A stretch of DNA of 64,000 bases from Variovorax paradoxus B4. Lineage in GTDB: Bacteria > Pseudomonadota > Gammaproteobacteria > Burkholderiales > Burkholderiaceae_C. Shown piece after piece: positions 1-8,150 of the stretch. Below the pieces are notes generated by a model. The model worked only from the letters and a program-made list of their open reading frames with translations. It had not been told where the DNA came from and did not search any database. A program made the translations under genes and the position numbers. Position 1 is the first letter of the stretch. Each line of letters opens with the position of its first letter. The DNA lies in assembly GCF_000463015.1 (NCBI RefSeq), contig NC_022247.1:2914001-2978000 (forward strand), in the 5' to 3' direction.

Positions 1-176
1 CTTTGCAGCGCGAAGCCGCGTGGAAAGCCTGGCTCGAGGACCTGTCGGTGGCTTCCGACCTGATGAAAAAAGCCGCGGCCAAACGCCCGGCCGAGAAACA
101 GCCTGCCGCAAAAAAGCCTGCGGCGAGGCCCGCCGCAAGTCATGTGCGCCGCCGCGTGCGCATGGTGATGGAATAG
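1..176 (+). CDS. C-terminal fragment of an unidentified protein with a Lys/Ala/Pro-rich tail
   Basis: An open frame enters from the left edge, reads in the frame starting at base 3, and stops at TAG 174-176, giving 57 residues. The first part looks helical and acidic/hydrophobic (AWKAWLEDLSVASDLM). The rest is a Lys-Ala-Pro run followed by an Arg-rich end. Such tails occur in nucleic-acid- or granule-binding proteins, but the domain that would identify this protein lies outside the window. Its last 37 bases overlap the 3' end of the convergent AlkB-type gene, which is a mild reason to doubt it. I do not assign a function. Confidence 0.5.
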   Translation, partial: LQREAAWKAWLEDLSVASDLMKKAAAKRPAEKQPAAKKPAARPAASHVRRRVRMVME

Positions 177-748
177 CGCAGCGCCTCGGTTGGCGCAATG
201 CTGTGCTGCCATGCCCAGCGCGCTTCGCTGCGCAGCATGTAGATGGACCGCGGCTCGATCAGCAGTTGAAGGCTGGCGGGTGCGGTGGCGCTGGCCGGCG
301 GATACGGCCGCAGCTGCATCACCGCATCGCTCTGCAATGAGACACCCACGATGTCCTCGAAGTCCGGCACGTCGCGATGCCAGCCGAGCGGCGTGCCGGG
401 CCTGTATTCGGACAGCAGCACATGGGTGAAATCCTCGGGTCTCATGCCCATCCATGCGGCCACCCTCGCGCGCAGCGGGTGAAGCGCCGGCGGCATCGCA
501 GTGCCCGGACGCAGCCGGTGCTTGTCGAAGTCGTAGCTGCCGCCAAAGCTGATGCCGCGGCGGCGCGCGGTGTATTCCTTGTAGCGCATCTCCCGCAGCT
601 CGAAGCCCTGCACGAGGCGCAGCAGCTCCTCTTCCTCGGTGCGCGTGAGAAATTCGCGCTCGTAGCGCAGGCCCTCGATGGCGGCCGCTGGCGCCTCGCC
701 GAACAGGTCGGGCTCGTCGGCGAACTGGATGTGCCTAGCGGAGCGCAT
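140..748 (-). CDS. AlkB-family 2-oxoglutarate/Fe(II) dioxygenase (alkylated nucleic acid repair)
   Basis: This 202-residue protein is predicted to use Fe(II) and 2-oxoglutarate to remove alkyl groups from DNA or RNA bases in the cytoplasm. The visible iron motif is HRD in LGWHRDVPDF, with the distal His in WQHSIAP and the 2OG-binding Arg region RYSITMRTRR at the C-terminus. An Arg-Tyr-rich substrate loop (YKEYTARRRGISFGG) is also typical. The ATG at 748 was chosen because the family N-terminus begins shortly after it; longer upstream frames only translate the end of the helicase gene. It overlaps the 3' end of that gene by 14 bases, so the two are probably co-transcribed. It resembles the short AlkB/ALKBH2-like group more than Escherichia coli AlkB. 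Confidence 0.88.
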   Translation of the reverse strand: MRSARHIQFADEPDLFGEAPAAAIEGLRYEREFLTRTEEEELLRLVQGFELREMRYKEYTARRRGISFGGSYDFDKHRLRPGTAMPPALHPLRARVAAWMGMRPEDFTHVLLSEYRPGTPLGWHRDVPDFEDIVGVSLQSDAVMQLRPYPPASATAPASLQLLIEPRSIYMLRSEARWAWQHSIAPTEALRYSITMRTRRRT

Positions 749-3074
749 CGAGGTTTTCTCCTTCGCCGGCGTGCACCGGCCCGCCCAGGCGCAGTTCCCA
801 CCAGGGCGGCAGCAGCTGCCGGATCTCGGCACGCGCGAAGCGGTCGTCCAGCAGGTGCAGCACGCCGCTGTCCTGCTCGGTGCGAATGACGCGGCCGGCC
901 GCCTGCACCACCTTTTGCAGGCCGGGATAGAGGTAGGTGTATTCGTAGCCCTTGCCGAAACGCGCCTGCATGCGCTCGCGCGTAATCTCGTTCAGCGCGT
1001 TGTGCTGCGGCAGGCCCAGGCTCGCCACGAAGGCGCCGATCAACCGGCTGCCGGGCAGGTCGATGCCTTCGCCGAACGCGCCGCCGAGCACGGCAAAGCC
1101 GATGCCGCGGCCACCCTCCTCGAAGCGCGCGAGAAAGCCGTGGCGCTCGGCCTCGGCCATGCCGCGCGTCTGGCCCCATACCGGCACGCTAGGGTACCTG
1201 GCCAGGAAGGCCGCGCAGGCTTTCTCGAGATAGTCGAAGCTGCTGAAGAACGCGAGGTAGTTGCCCGGCATGCGCTCGAACTGGGTGCCGATGATCTCGG
1301 CCACGCTGCGCAGCGATTCCGCGCGGTCGCGGAACCGGGTCGACACATGCATGGCCACTTCGACGCTCAACTGCTGGCTGCGGAATGGCGAAGCCACGTC
1401 GAGCAGCATCGTCTGCGGCGGCAGCCCGAGCGCGTCGCGGTAGAACTCGAAGGGCGACAAGGTGCCGGAAAAACAGGTGACCGATGCGGCATCCGCGAAG
1501 CGGGGTTCGAGAAACGGCGCCGGCACCAGGTTGCGAATGGCGAGGCTGCGCTGCTGCTGGTCGTGCGCGGGGCCCAGCGTGCGCTCGAACACGGAATGGT
1601 CGTCGAAGGCATCGGCCAGCCGGGCGAACTGCAGCGCATCGAAGAAGAAGCGCTGCAGCGGCCCCTGCGCCGCGTCGGGCGTGGCCGCAAAGTACTCGCC
1701 CATGGCCGTGTTGGCCGCCTGCAGGGTGCGCGCGAAGCGCTCGGGAATCGCGTCGGCGGTGTCGTAGGGCTCGGCCTGCGCCTGCTGCACCGTGTCCCAT
1801 TCACGGTACAGCCGGCCCAGCGCGCCGCGCACCGACGCAGGCGCCACGCGGTGGGCTTCTTCCAGTGCGAGCCCGTCGAGCCGGGCGGTGTACATGCCGC
1901 GCGCGCGCTCCAGCAGGTTGTGCGCCTCGTCGACCAGCACTGCCGCGCGCCATTCGGCGTCCTTCATGGTGGCGTAGAGAAAGGCGCTGCCGTCGAAGTA
2001 GTAGTTGTAGTCGCCCACGATCACGTCGCACCAGTGCGCCATTTCTTGCGCGAGGAAATAGGGGCACACGGTGTGCGCCAGTGCAATTCTTCGCAGCGCC
2101 TGCCGGTCGAGCCCGGCGGCTTGTGCCGCCTCCTCGCGGGCGGCGGGCAGGCGGTCGTAGAAGCCCTTGGCGAGCGGACACGCATCGCCGTTGCAGGCCC
2201 GGTCGGGGTATTCGCAGACCTTCTCGCGCGCCGTGAGTTCGAGCACCCGCACCTGCGCGCAGTCCTTGCCCAGCACGCCGAAGGCGTCGAGCGCCACGGC
2301 GCGGCCCGAGGTCTTGGCGGTGAGAAAGAATATCTTGTCGATCTTTTGCGCAGCCCGCGCCTTCAGCAGCGGAAAGATGGTGGCCAGCGTCTTGCCGATG
2401 CCGGTGGGCGCCTGCGCCATCAGGCAGCGCCCGTTCACGGCCGCGCGGTAGACGGCCTCGGCCAGTTCCCGCTGGCCGGCTCGGAACGAGCCATGCGGAA
2501 ATTCGAGCCGGCCGAGCGCATGGCCCAGCACAGCATGGTGCGCGGCCTCGCTCTGCGCCCAGGCGCTGTAGCGTTCGCACAGAAGCTCGAAATGCGCCTG
2601 CAGCGCAGCCCGCGTGTGCTGCTCTTCCAGCACGGTTTCCTCGCCGGTGCCGAGGTCCAGGTACACCAGTGCCACGGTGATGTGCTCGTAGCCGAGCATC
2701 TCGCACAGCATCCAGCCGTAGCAGCGGGCCTGGGCCCAGTGCAGTGCCCGGTGGTTGCCGCGGATGGCGTCGAAGTCGCCGCGGAAGGTCTTGATCTCCT
2801 CGACGCGGGGTTCGCGCGGGTCGTGCCCGTCGGCACGGCCGCGCACCTTGAGCGCGCCGCATTGCGAGACCAGCGGCACCTCGCTTTCATAGGCATCGCC
2901 GCGCCGGCCCTGCACGAGCGCGTGTCCGGCCATGCCTTCGAGCGCGCTGGGCGCGGGCACGAAACGCAGATCGAGGTCGCCGGCCTTGGCACCGAAGGCG
3001 CACAGGGCCTTCACGGAAACGGTGCGAGCATCGGACGCCTCTGCTGGCGGCTGGGTGGAAGGGTCCGTGGTCAC
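735..3074 (-). CDS. DinG/XPD-type ATP-dependent DNA helicase with N-terminal PD-(D/E)XK nuclease-like region
   Basis: This 779-residue protein is a superfamily 2 helicase. Helicase signs are Walker A APTGIGKT, the DEAH box VLVDEAHN, and four cysteines (in KVCEYPDRACNGDAC and later TVCPYF) spaced like the iron-sulfur cluster of XPD/DinG proteins. The first 180 residues contain RADGHDPREPRVEEIKT, whose D...E-x-K pattern fits a PD-(D/E)XK nuclease fold of the Cas4/AddB type. The start is taken as GTG at 3074, because the longer ORF would read through the SOS-like operator. It is followed directly by the AlkB-type gene. It is probably a damage-induced repair enzyme acting on stalled or displaced DNA strands; the exact substrate is not visible. 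Confidence 0.87.
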   Translation of the reverse strand: MTTDPSTQPPAEASDARTVSVKALCAFGAKAGDLDLRFVPAPSALEGMAGHALVQGRRGDAYESEVPLVSQCGALKVRGRADGHDPREPRVEEIKTFRGDFDAIRGNHRALHWAQARCYGWMLCEMLGYEHITVALVYLDLGTGEETVLEEQHTRAALQAHFELLCERYSAWAQSEAAHHAVLGHALGRLEFPHGSFRAGQRELAEAVYRAAVNGRCLMAQAPTGIGKTLATIFPLLKARAAQKIDKIFFLTAKTSGRAVALDAFGVLGKDCAQVRVLELTAREKVCEYPDRACNGDACPLAKGFYDRLPAAREEAAQAAGLDRQALRRIALAHTVCPYFLAQEMAHWCDVIVGDYNYYFDGSAFLYATMKDAEWRAAVLVDEAHNLLERARGMYTARLDGLALEEAHRVAPASVRGALGRLYREWDTVQQAQAEPYDTADAIPERFARTLQAANTAMGEYFAATPDAAQGPLQRFFFDALQFARLADAFDDHSVFERTLGPAHDQQQRSLAIRNLVPAPFLEPRFADAASVTCFSGTLSPFEFYRDALGLPPQTMLLDVASPFRSQQLSVEVAMHVSTRFRDRAESLRSVAEIIGTQFERMPGNYLAFFSSFDYLEKACAAFLARYPSVPVWGQTRGMAEAERHGFLARFEEGGRGIGFAVLGGAFGEGIDLPGSRLIGAFVASLGLPQHNALNEITRERMQARFGKGYEYTYLYPGLQKVVQAAGRVIRTEQDSGVLHLLDDRFARAEIRQLLPPWWELRLGGPVHAGEGENLDALR

Positions 3075-3080
3075 GGCTAA

Positions 3081-3100
3081 TGCTGTATAAAACAACAGTA
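3081..3100 (-). promoter_or_regulatory. LexA (SOS) box in front of the helicase-alkB operon
   Basis: On the minus strand the sequence reads TACTGT-TGTTTTAT-ACAGCA. It contains the CTGT-N8-ACAG core (3083-3086 and 3095-3098) of the gamma/betaproteobacterial LexA site. It overlaps a TATACT -10 element (3097-3102), and the helicase GTG lies only 7 bases downstream. LexA bound here would block the promoter. The match is direct; binding is inferred. Confidence 0.82.
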
Positions 3101-3202
3101 TAGCGAGCGCACCGCTGCAAAACGGTATCGGGGCCTTCTCCGACACCCGGCGCCGCGGAATTCGGCAAGACTTCAAAAGTTTTGCTTACAAATCCTGTTC
3201 GA

Positions 3203-6200
3203 ATGAAAACCCCGACCGCGATCGACCCCGACGACTTCGACCGCCTGCTGAGCCGCAACCTGAAGTGGCCGCTGCTTGGCGGCCTGATCGGCGCCCTGCT
3301 GTTCGTCGGCCTGATCGTGTTTTTGCTGCTGACCCTCAGCCGGGTCGAGTACACCGATCGCGTGACGCGCAGTGCCGGCGAGCTGCAGCGCCGCAGCACC
3401 GATATGGAAACGGGCCTGCGCGGTTTCCTGATCACCGGCGAGGAGAGCTTTCTCGAGCCCTACCAGAGCGCGCTGCCAAGAATCAAGAGCGATGCCGCGG
3501 CGCTGCGGCAGCTGGTGTCTGACAACCGGCAGCAGACGGAGCGGGTCGAGCGCATCGCGGCGCTCCAGGAAGCCTGGAACGGATTTGCGCAAGACCTGAT
3601 CGCCTTGCGCCGCTCGGGCGCCGACTACCCGCAGGCGGTGCGGCAAGGCCGGGGCAAGCAGCTGCGCGACGACATGCGCGCCGAGTTCGCAGCCTTCATG
3701 GACACCGAGGAGGGCCTGCGCTACCAGCGCAACGAGGAAGCCAACCGCACGGCCTGGCTGGTGGTGTCCGTGTTCCTGCTGTTCACGCTGGTGTTCACCG
3801 GCATGGTGGCCTACTTCGGCCGCCGGCAACTCATGCGGCTTTCGAACAGCTACGACGCGGTGCTGCGGGACCAGGCCGCGCACGCCGAGCGGCTGGCGCA
3901 ACAGGCATGGCTGCGCAGCGCGCAGACCGAGCTGGTGGGCGAACTGGTGGGCGAATTGAACGCGAACGACCTGGGCCGCAAGGTCCTGGCCTTCTTCTCG
4001 CGCCACCTGGCCAGCGCGGTCGGCGCGCTGTACGTGCGCGAGCGGCACGGCACGCTGCGCCGCGCCGCGAGCTACGGCTTCTCGATGGAAGCCGAGGCTT
4101 CGCCGCAGGTGTTCTCGCCGACCCAGAGCCTGGTCGGCCAGGCGGCCGCCGAACGGCGCCGCATGCTGGTCGAGCCGATCCAGGCCGACTACCTGAAGGT
4201 CAATTCGGGCCTCGGCGAGATGGCGCCCGCGGCCGTGCTGCTGGTGCCCGTGTCGAGCGACGGCATCGTGAACGGCGTGATCGAACTCGGCCTGCCGGGC
4301 GTGCCCGATGCGCGGACCAACGAATTGCTCGACCTGGTGGCCGAGGACATCGGCGATTCCCTCGCGGCGGCGCGCTACCGCGAGCAGCTGCAGGACGCAT
4401 TGGCCGAGACGCAGCAGTTGAACGAGGAACTGCAGGTGCAGCAGGAAGAGCTGCGCACCGCCAATGAAGAGCTCGAGGAGCAGTCGCGCGCGTTGCGGGC
4501 TTCGCAGGCCATGCTGGAGAACCAGCAGGCCGAGCTGGAGCAGACCAACAGCCAGCTTTCCGAGCGCACCGAGGCGCTGGACCAGCGCAATGCGGCCCTG
4601 CGCCGCGTGCAGCGCGACCTGGAAGATCGCGCCGACGAACTGCAGCGCGCCAGCCGCTACAAGTCGGAGTTCCTGGCCAACATGTCACACGAGCTGCGCA
4701 CACCGCTCAACAGCGCGCTCATCCTGGCCAAGCTGCTCGGCGACAACCCGCAGGGCAACCTGAGCCCCGAGCAGGTGAAGTTCGCGGAATCGATCTACTC
4801 GTCGGGCAACGATCTGCTGGTGCTGATCAACGACATCCTCGACATCTCCAAGGTCGAGGCGGGCAAGCTCGAAGTGGTGGTCGAGGAGGTGGCGCTCGAC
4901 AAGCTTGCACAGAGCCTGGAGAGCACCTTCGGGCCGCTGGCCGCCGAGAAGCAGCTGGCCTTCCGGATGGAAATACGGCCCGGCGTGCCTGCCACGCTGG
5001 TCACCGACCGCCACCGGGTCGAGCAGATTCTGAAGAACCTGCTCTCCAATGCGATCAAGTTCACCGGCAGCGGCGAGGTGGCGCTTGTGGTCTCGGCGGC
5101 TGCGAATGGCGGTGCGCTCTTCGCGGTGAGCGATTCGGGCATCGGCATTTCGCCCGAGCAGAAGGAGCTGATCTTCGAAGCCTTCCACCAGGCCGACGGC
5201 ACCACCAGTCGCCGCTATGGCGGCACCGGCCTCGGGCTTTCGATTTCGCGCGATCTCACGCGCCTGCTGGGCGGCACGCTCGCGGTGCAAAGCCAGCCCG
5301 GACAGGGCAGCACCTTCACGCTGCAGCTGCCGGCCGCGGCGCCCCAGGCCTCGCAACAGGCAGCTCAGGCACCCGCTCCAGCGCCCGCAAAGTCCGCCGC
5401 GGTGCGCACGCCCTTCCCTGCCGCGCATGCCGCTCCCGCGGCACCGGTGCCACCCGTTGCCGTGCCGCCGCCGTCCTTTGCCGACGACCGCACGATGCCG
5501 CCCGACCAGGTGCGCCGGGTGCTCGTGATCGAGGACGAGCCGCAGTTCGCGCACATCCTCTACGACCTGGCGCACGAGCTCGGCTACCGCTGCCTGGTCG
5601 CCCATGGCGCGGCCGACGGCTTCGAACTGGCGCACCAGTTCCTGCCAGATGCCATCCTGCTCGACATGCGCCTTCCCGACAGCACCGGGCTTGGCCTGCT
5701 GCAGCGCCTGAAGGATTCGCCGCAGACGCGCCACATCCCGATCCACGTGGTCTCCGCCGCCGACGACGCGCAGGCCGCCGCCCTGCACATGGGCGCCATC
5801 GGCTATGCGCAGAAGCCGGCCACGCGCGCCGAGCTGATGCAGGTGTTCGCCCGGCTCGAGGAAAAGCTCGCGCAGAAGGTCAAGGCCGTGCTGCTGGTGG
5901 AGGACGATGCGCTGCAGCGCGAAAGCGTGATCCGGCTGATCGGCGACCAAGACATCGAGATTGCCGCCGTGGGCTCCGGCGAAGAGGCGCTCGAACTGCT
6001 GCGCAGGCGCGTCTTCGACTGCATGATCACCGACCTGCACCTGCCCGACATGCAGGGCAGCGAGCTGCTCAAGCGCATGGCGTCGGAGGAAATCGTTTCG
6101 TTCCCGCCCGTGATCGTCTATACCGGGCGCAACCTCACGCGCGACGAGGAAGCCGAACTGCAGCGCTATTCGCGCTCCATCATCATCAAGGGCGCACGCT

Positions 6201-6697
6201 CGCCGGAACGCCTGCTGGACGAGGTCACGCTGTTCCTGCACAAGGTCGAGGCCGAGCTGTCCAGCGAACGCCAGGGCATGCTGAAGGCGGCGCGCGGGCG
6301 CGACCGCATCTTCGAGGGCCGCACCATCCTGCTGGTGGACGACGACGTGCGCAACCTCTTCGCGCTCACGAGCGCGCTGGAGCAGCGCGGCGCCTCGGTC
6401 GAGATCGGCCGCAACGGCCGCGAGGCGCTCGAAAAGCTCGACCAGGCGCGCGAGATCGACCTGGTGCTGATGGACGTGATGATGCCGGAGATGGACGGCC
6501 TGGAGGCCACGCGCCGGCTGCGCGCGGACCCGCGCTTCGAGAAGCTGCCCGTGATCGCCATCACCGCCAAGGCCATGAAGGACGATCGCGAGCAGTGCCT
6601 GGCCGCGGGCGCCAGCGACTACCTGGCCAAGCCTGTGGATTTGGAGCGCCTGTTCTCGCTTCTGCGCGTGTGGATGCCCAAAATGGAGCGGCTGTGA
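3203..6697 (+). CDS. Membrane hybrid histidine kinase: CHASE3-GAF-HisKA-HATPase-REC-REC-REC
   Basis: This is a 1164-residue sensor kinase. Two membrane segments (about 21-46 and 183-205) flank a CHASE3-like helical sensor region with the signature METGLRGFLITGEE. A GAF-like domain follows (about 235-390), then a long Gln/Glu-rich coiled coil (390-485). The HisKA box SHELRTPLN has the phosphoacceptor His496, and the ATPase domain carries DSGIGI and GGTGLGLSI. After a Pro/Ala linker come three receivers with phosphoacceptor aspartates near 821, 944 and 1091. ATG 3203 is preferred over TTG 3182. The next gene starts inside its stop codon, so the kinase is coupled to CheR/CheB-type enzymes. The signal sensed is unknown. 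Confidence 0.93.
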   Translation: MKTPTAIDPDDFDRLLSRNLKWPLLGGLIGALLFVGLIVFLLLTLSRVEYTDRVTRSAGELQRRSTDMETGLRGFLITGEESFLEPYQSALPRIKSDAAALRQLVSDNRQQTERVERIAALQEAWNGFAQDLIALRRSGADYPQAVRQGRGKQLRDDMRAEFAAFMDTEEGLRYQRNEEANRTAWLVVSVFLLFTLVFTGMVAYFGRRQLMRLSNSYDAVLRDQAAHAERLAQQAWLRSAQTELVGELVGELNANDLGRKVLAFFSRHLASAVGALYVRERHGTLRRAASYGFSMEAEASPQVFSPTQSLVGQAAAERRRMLVEPIQADYLKVNSGLGEMAPAAVLLVPVSSDGIVNGVIELGLPGVPDARTNELLDLVAEDIGDSLAAARYREQLQDALAETQQLNEELQVQQEELRTANEELEEQSRALRASQAMLENQQAELEQTNSQLSERTEALDQRNAALRRVQRDLEDRADELQRASRYKSEFLANMSHELRTPLNSALILAKLLGDNPQGNLSPEQVKFAESIYSSGNDLLVLINDILDISKVEAGKLEVVVEEVALDKLAQSLESTFGPLAAEKQLAFRMEIRPGVPATLVTDRHRVEQILKNLLSNAIKFTGSGEVALVVSAAANGGALFAVSDSGIGISPEQKELIFEAFHQADGTTSRRYGGTGLGLSISRDLTRLLGGTLAVQSQPGQGSTFTLQLPAAAPQASQQAAQAPAPAPAKSAAVRTPFPAAHAAPAAPVPPVAVPPPSFADDRTMPPDQVRRVLVIEDEPQFAHILYDLAHELGYRCLVAHGAADGFELAHQFLPDAILLDMRLPDSTGLGLLQRLKDSPQTRHIPIHVVSAADDAQAAALHMGAIGYAQKPATRAELMQVFARLEEKLAQKVKAVLLVEDDALQRESVIRLIGDQDIEIAAVGSGEEALELLRRRVFDCMITDLHLPDMQGSELLKRMASEEIVSFPPVIVYTGRNLTRDEEAELQRYSRSIIIKGARSPERLLDEVTLFLHKVEAELSSERQGMLKAARGRDRIFEGRTILLVDDDVRNLFALTSALEQRGASVEIGRNGREALEKLDQAREIDLVLMDVMMPEMDGLEATRRLRADPRFEKLPVIAITAKAMKDDREQCLAAGASDYLAKPVDLERLFSLLRVWMPKMERL

Positions 6698-7548
6698 ACC
6701 GCAATGCCGCTCCCCTGCCCCTCGCATGTCCGTTGAGCAACACGGAGATCGAGCTGCGGCTGCTGATGGAAGCGATCTACCTGCGGTACAGCTACGACTT
6801 CCGCAACTACACGGTGGCTTCGCAGAAGCGCCGCGTGCTGCACGCGCTGGCGCAGCTCGGGCTCCCGAGCATCTCGGCATTGCAGGAGAAGGTGCTGCGC
6901 GACCCGCTGCTGTTCGGCCGGCTGCTCGAGTACCTGACGATTCCCGTGAGCGAAATGTTCCGCGACCCGGCCTACTTTCTGGCGCTGCGCCGGCACGTGG
7001 TGCCGATCCTGCACACCTATGCGTCCATCAAGGTGTGGGTGGCGGGCTGCAGCACCGGCGAGGAAGTGTTTTCGCTGGCCATCCTGCTGCGCGAGGAAGG
7101 GCTGCTCTCCCGCACCCAGATCTACGCCACCGACATCAACCCCGCCTCGCTCGAGAAGGCACGGCAAGGCATCTTCCCGATCGAATCGATCCGCGGCTAC
7201 ACGGGCAACTACCAGCGCGCCGGCGGCCGCAGTTCTTTTTCCGACTACTACACTGCGGCCTACGACGCCGCGCGCTTCGACCCGGCGCTGTGCGCGGACG
7301 TCATCTTTGCCGACCACAGCCTGGCCACCGACAGCGTGTTCGCCGAGACGCAGCTCGTGTCGTGCCGCAACGTGCTCATCTATTTCAACCGCGAGCTTCA
7401 GGACCGGGCACTCGGCCTGTTCCACGAGTCGCTCTGCCACCGCGGCTTTCTGGGGCTGGGCGCCAAGGAGAGCATCGATTTCTCGAGCTACTCCGAGCGC
7501 TTCGACGCCCACTCGCAGCCAGAACGCATCTATCGCAAGGCCACATGA
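6694..7548 (+). CDS. CheR-type S-adenosylmethionine-dependent protein-glutamate methyltransferase
   Basis: This 284-residue protein has the CheR helical N-terminal subdomain (YLRYSYDFRNYTVASQKRR) and a Rossmann methyltransferase domain. The domain has the SAM motif VWVAGCSTGEEVFSLAI, the acidic ribose-binding ATDIN, and the CheR signature SCRNVLIYF. GTG 6694 overlaps the kinase TGA (GTGA), and the gene ends in an ATGA overlap with the CheB gene, so translation is probably coupled across all three. There is no TPR region and no methyl-accepting chemoreceptor in the neighbourhood. It therefore probably modifies the partner kinase or another receptor rather than serving flagellar chemotaxis; this is inference. 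Confidence 0.92.
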   Translation: MNRNAAPLPLACPLSNTEIELRLLMEAIYLRYSYDFRNYTVASQKRRVLHALAQLGLPSISALQEKVLRDPLLFGRLLEYLTIPVSEMFRDPAYFLALRRHVVPILHTYASIKVWVAGCSTGEEVFSLAILLREEGLLSRTQIYATDINPASLEKARQGIFPIESIRGYTGNYQRAGGRSSFSDYYTAAYDAARFDPALCADVIFADHSLATDSVFAETQLVSCRNVLIYFNRELQDRALGLFHESLCHRGFLGLGAKESIDFSSYSERFDAHSQPERIYRKAT

Positions 7549-8150
7549 AACCGAATGATCGCCAATCTCCCGGCCGGCGCGTCGAGGCCATCGTGGTCGG
7601 CGCGTCGGCGGGCGGCATCGAAGCGCTGATGGTGCTGCTGCACGGCATTCCGCCGCCGTGGCGCCTTCCGGTGGCCGTGGTCCTGCACCTGCCCGAAGGC
7701 CACGAAAGCCACCTCGCCGAGATCTTTGCCGAGCGCCTGCGCATGCCGGTGCACGAGGCCGCCGACAAGATGCCGCTCGCGCCCGGCAGCCTGTATTTCG
7801 CGCCGCCCGGCTATCACCTGTCGATCGAGCGCGATCGCTGTTTTTCCCTCAGCTGCGAGCCGCCCGTGCGCTTTTCGCGGCCGTCGATCGATGTGCTGAT
7901 GGCCTCCGCCGCCGATGCCTACGGCCCCGCGCTGGCCGGGTTCCTGCTCACGGGCGCGAACGACGACGGCGCCGAAGGCCTCTTGCGCATTCACCTGGCC
8001 GGCGGCATCACCGCCGTCCAGGACCCGAAGGAAGCCCGGATTCCCACCATGCCCCAGGCAGCCATCGCCCGCCATTCCCCCGATCACGTGCTTCCCATGC
8101 GCGAGCTTCGCGCATTGCTCTTGCAACTGGAGTCCGCCCATGCCGATTGA
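7545..8150 (+). CDS. Stand-alone CheB-type protein-glutamate methylesterase domain
   Basis: This 201-residue protein consists only of the CheB effector domain. The catalytic triad is visible as Ser in VVGASAGGIEA, His in VVLHLPEGHE and Asp in TGANDDGAEGL. The N-terminal receiver of chemotaxis CheB is absent, so phosphorylation would have to act through another protein, perhaps one of the receivers encoded beside it. It should remove methyl groups added by the upstream CheR-type enzyme. Start ATG 7545 overlaps the CheR stop by 4 bases, and its own end overlaps the next kinase gene by 11 bases. Confidence 0.92.
   Translation: MKPNDRQSPGRRVEAIVVGASAGGIEALMVLLHGIPPPWRLPVAVVLHLPEGHESHLAEIFAERLRMPVHEAADKMPLAPGSLYFAPPGYHLSIERDRCFSLSCEPPVRFSRPSIDVLMASAADAYGPALAGFLLTGANDDGAEGLLRIHLAGGITAVQDPKEARIPTMPQAAIARHSPDHVLPMRELRALLLQLESAHAD

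Noticed and set aside
678..3080. 800-codon open frame on the plus strand opposite the helicase
   Set aside because: Translation is His/Arg/Ala/Gly-rich with no motif, whereas the minus strand encodes a complete helicase. It is an antisense shadow of high-GC coding DNA.
3182..3202. TTG start for the hybrid kinase seven codons upstream
   Set aside because: ATG 3203 gives a normal N-terminus before the first membrane helix. The TTG has no better ribosome-binding site.
4685..6880. 731-codon minus-strand frame opposite the hybrid kinase
   Set aside because: The sequence is Arg/Ala/His/Gln-rich without domains; the plus strand has unmistakable kinase and receiver motifs.
6694..8150. CheR/CheB as evidence of a flagellar chemotaxis operon
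   Set aside because: No CheA, CheW, CheY-CheZ set, motility gene or chemoreceptor is near, and CheB lacks its receiver.
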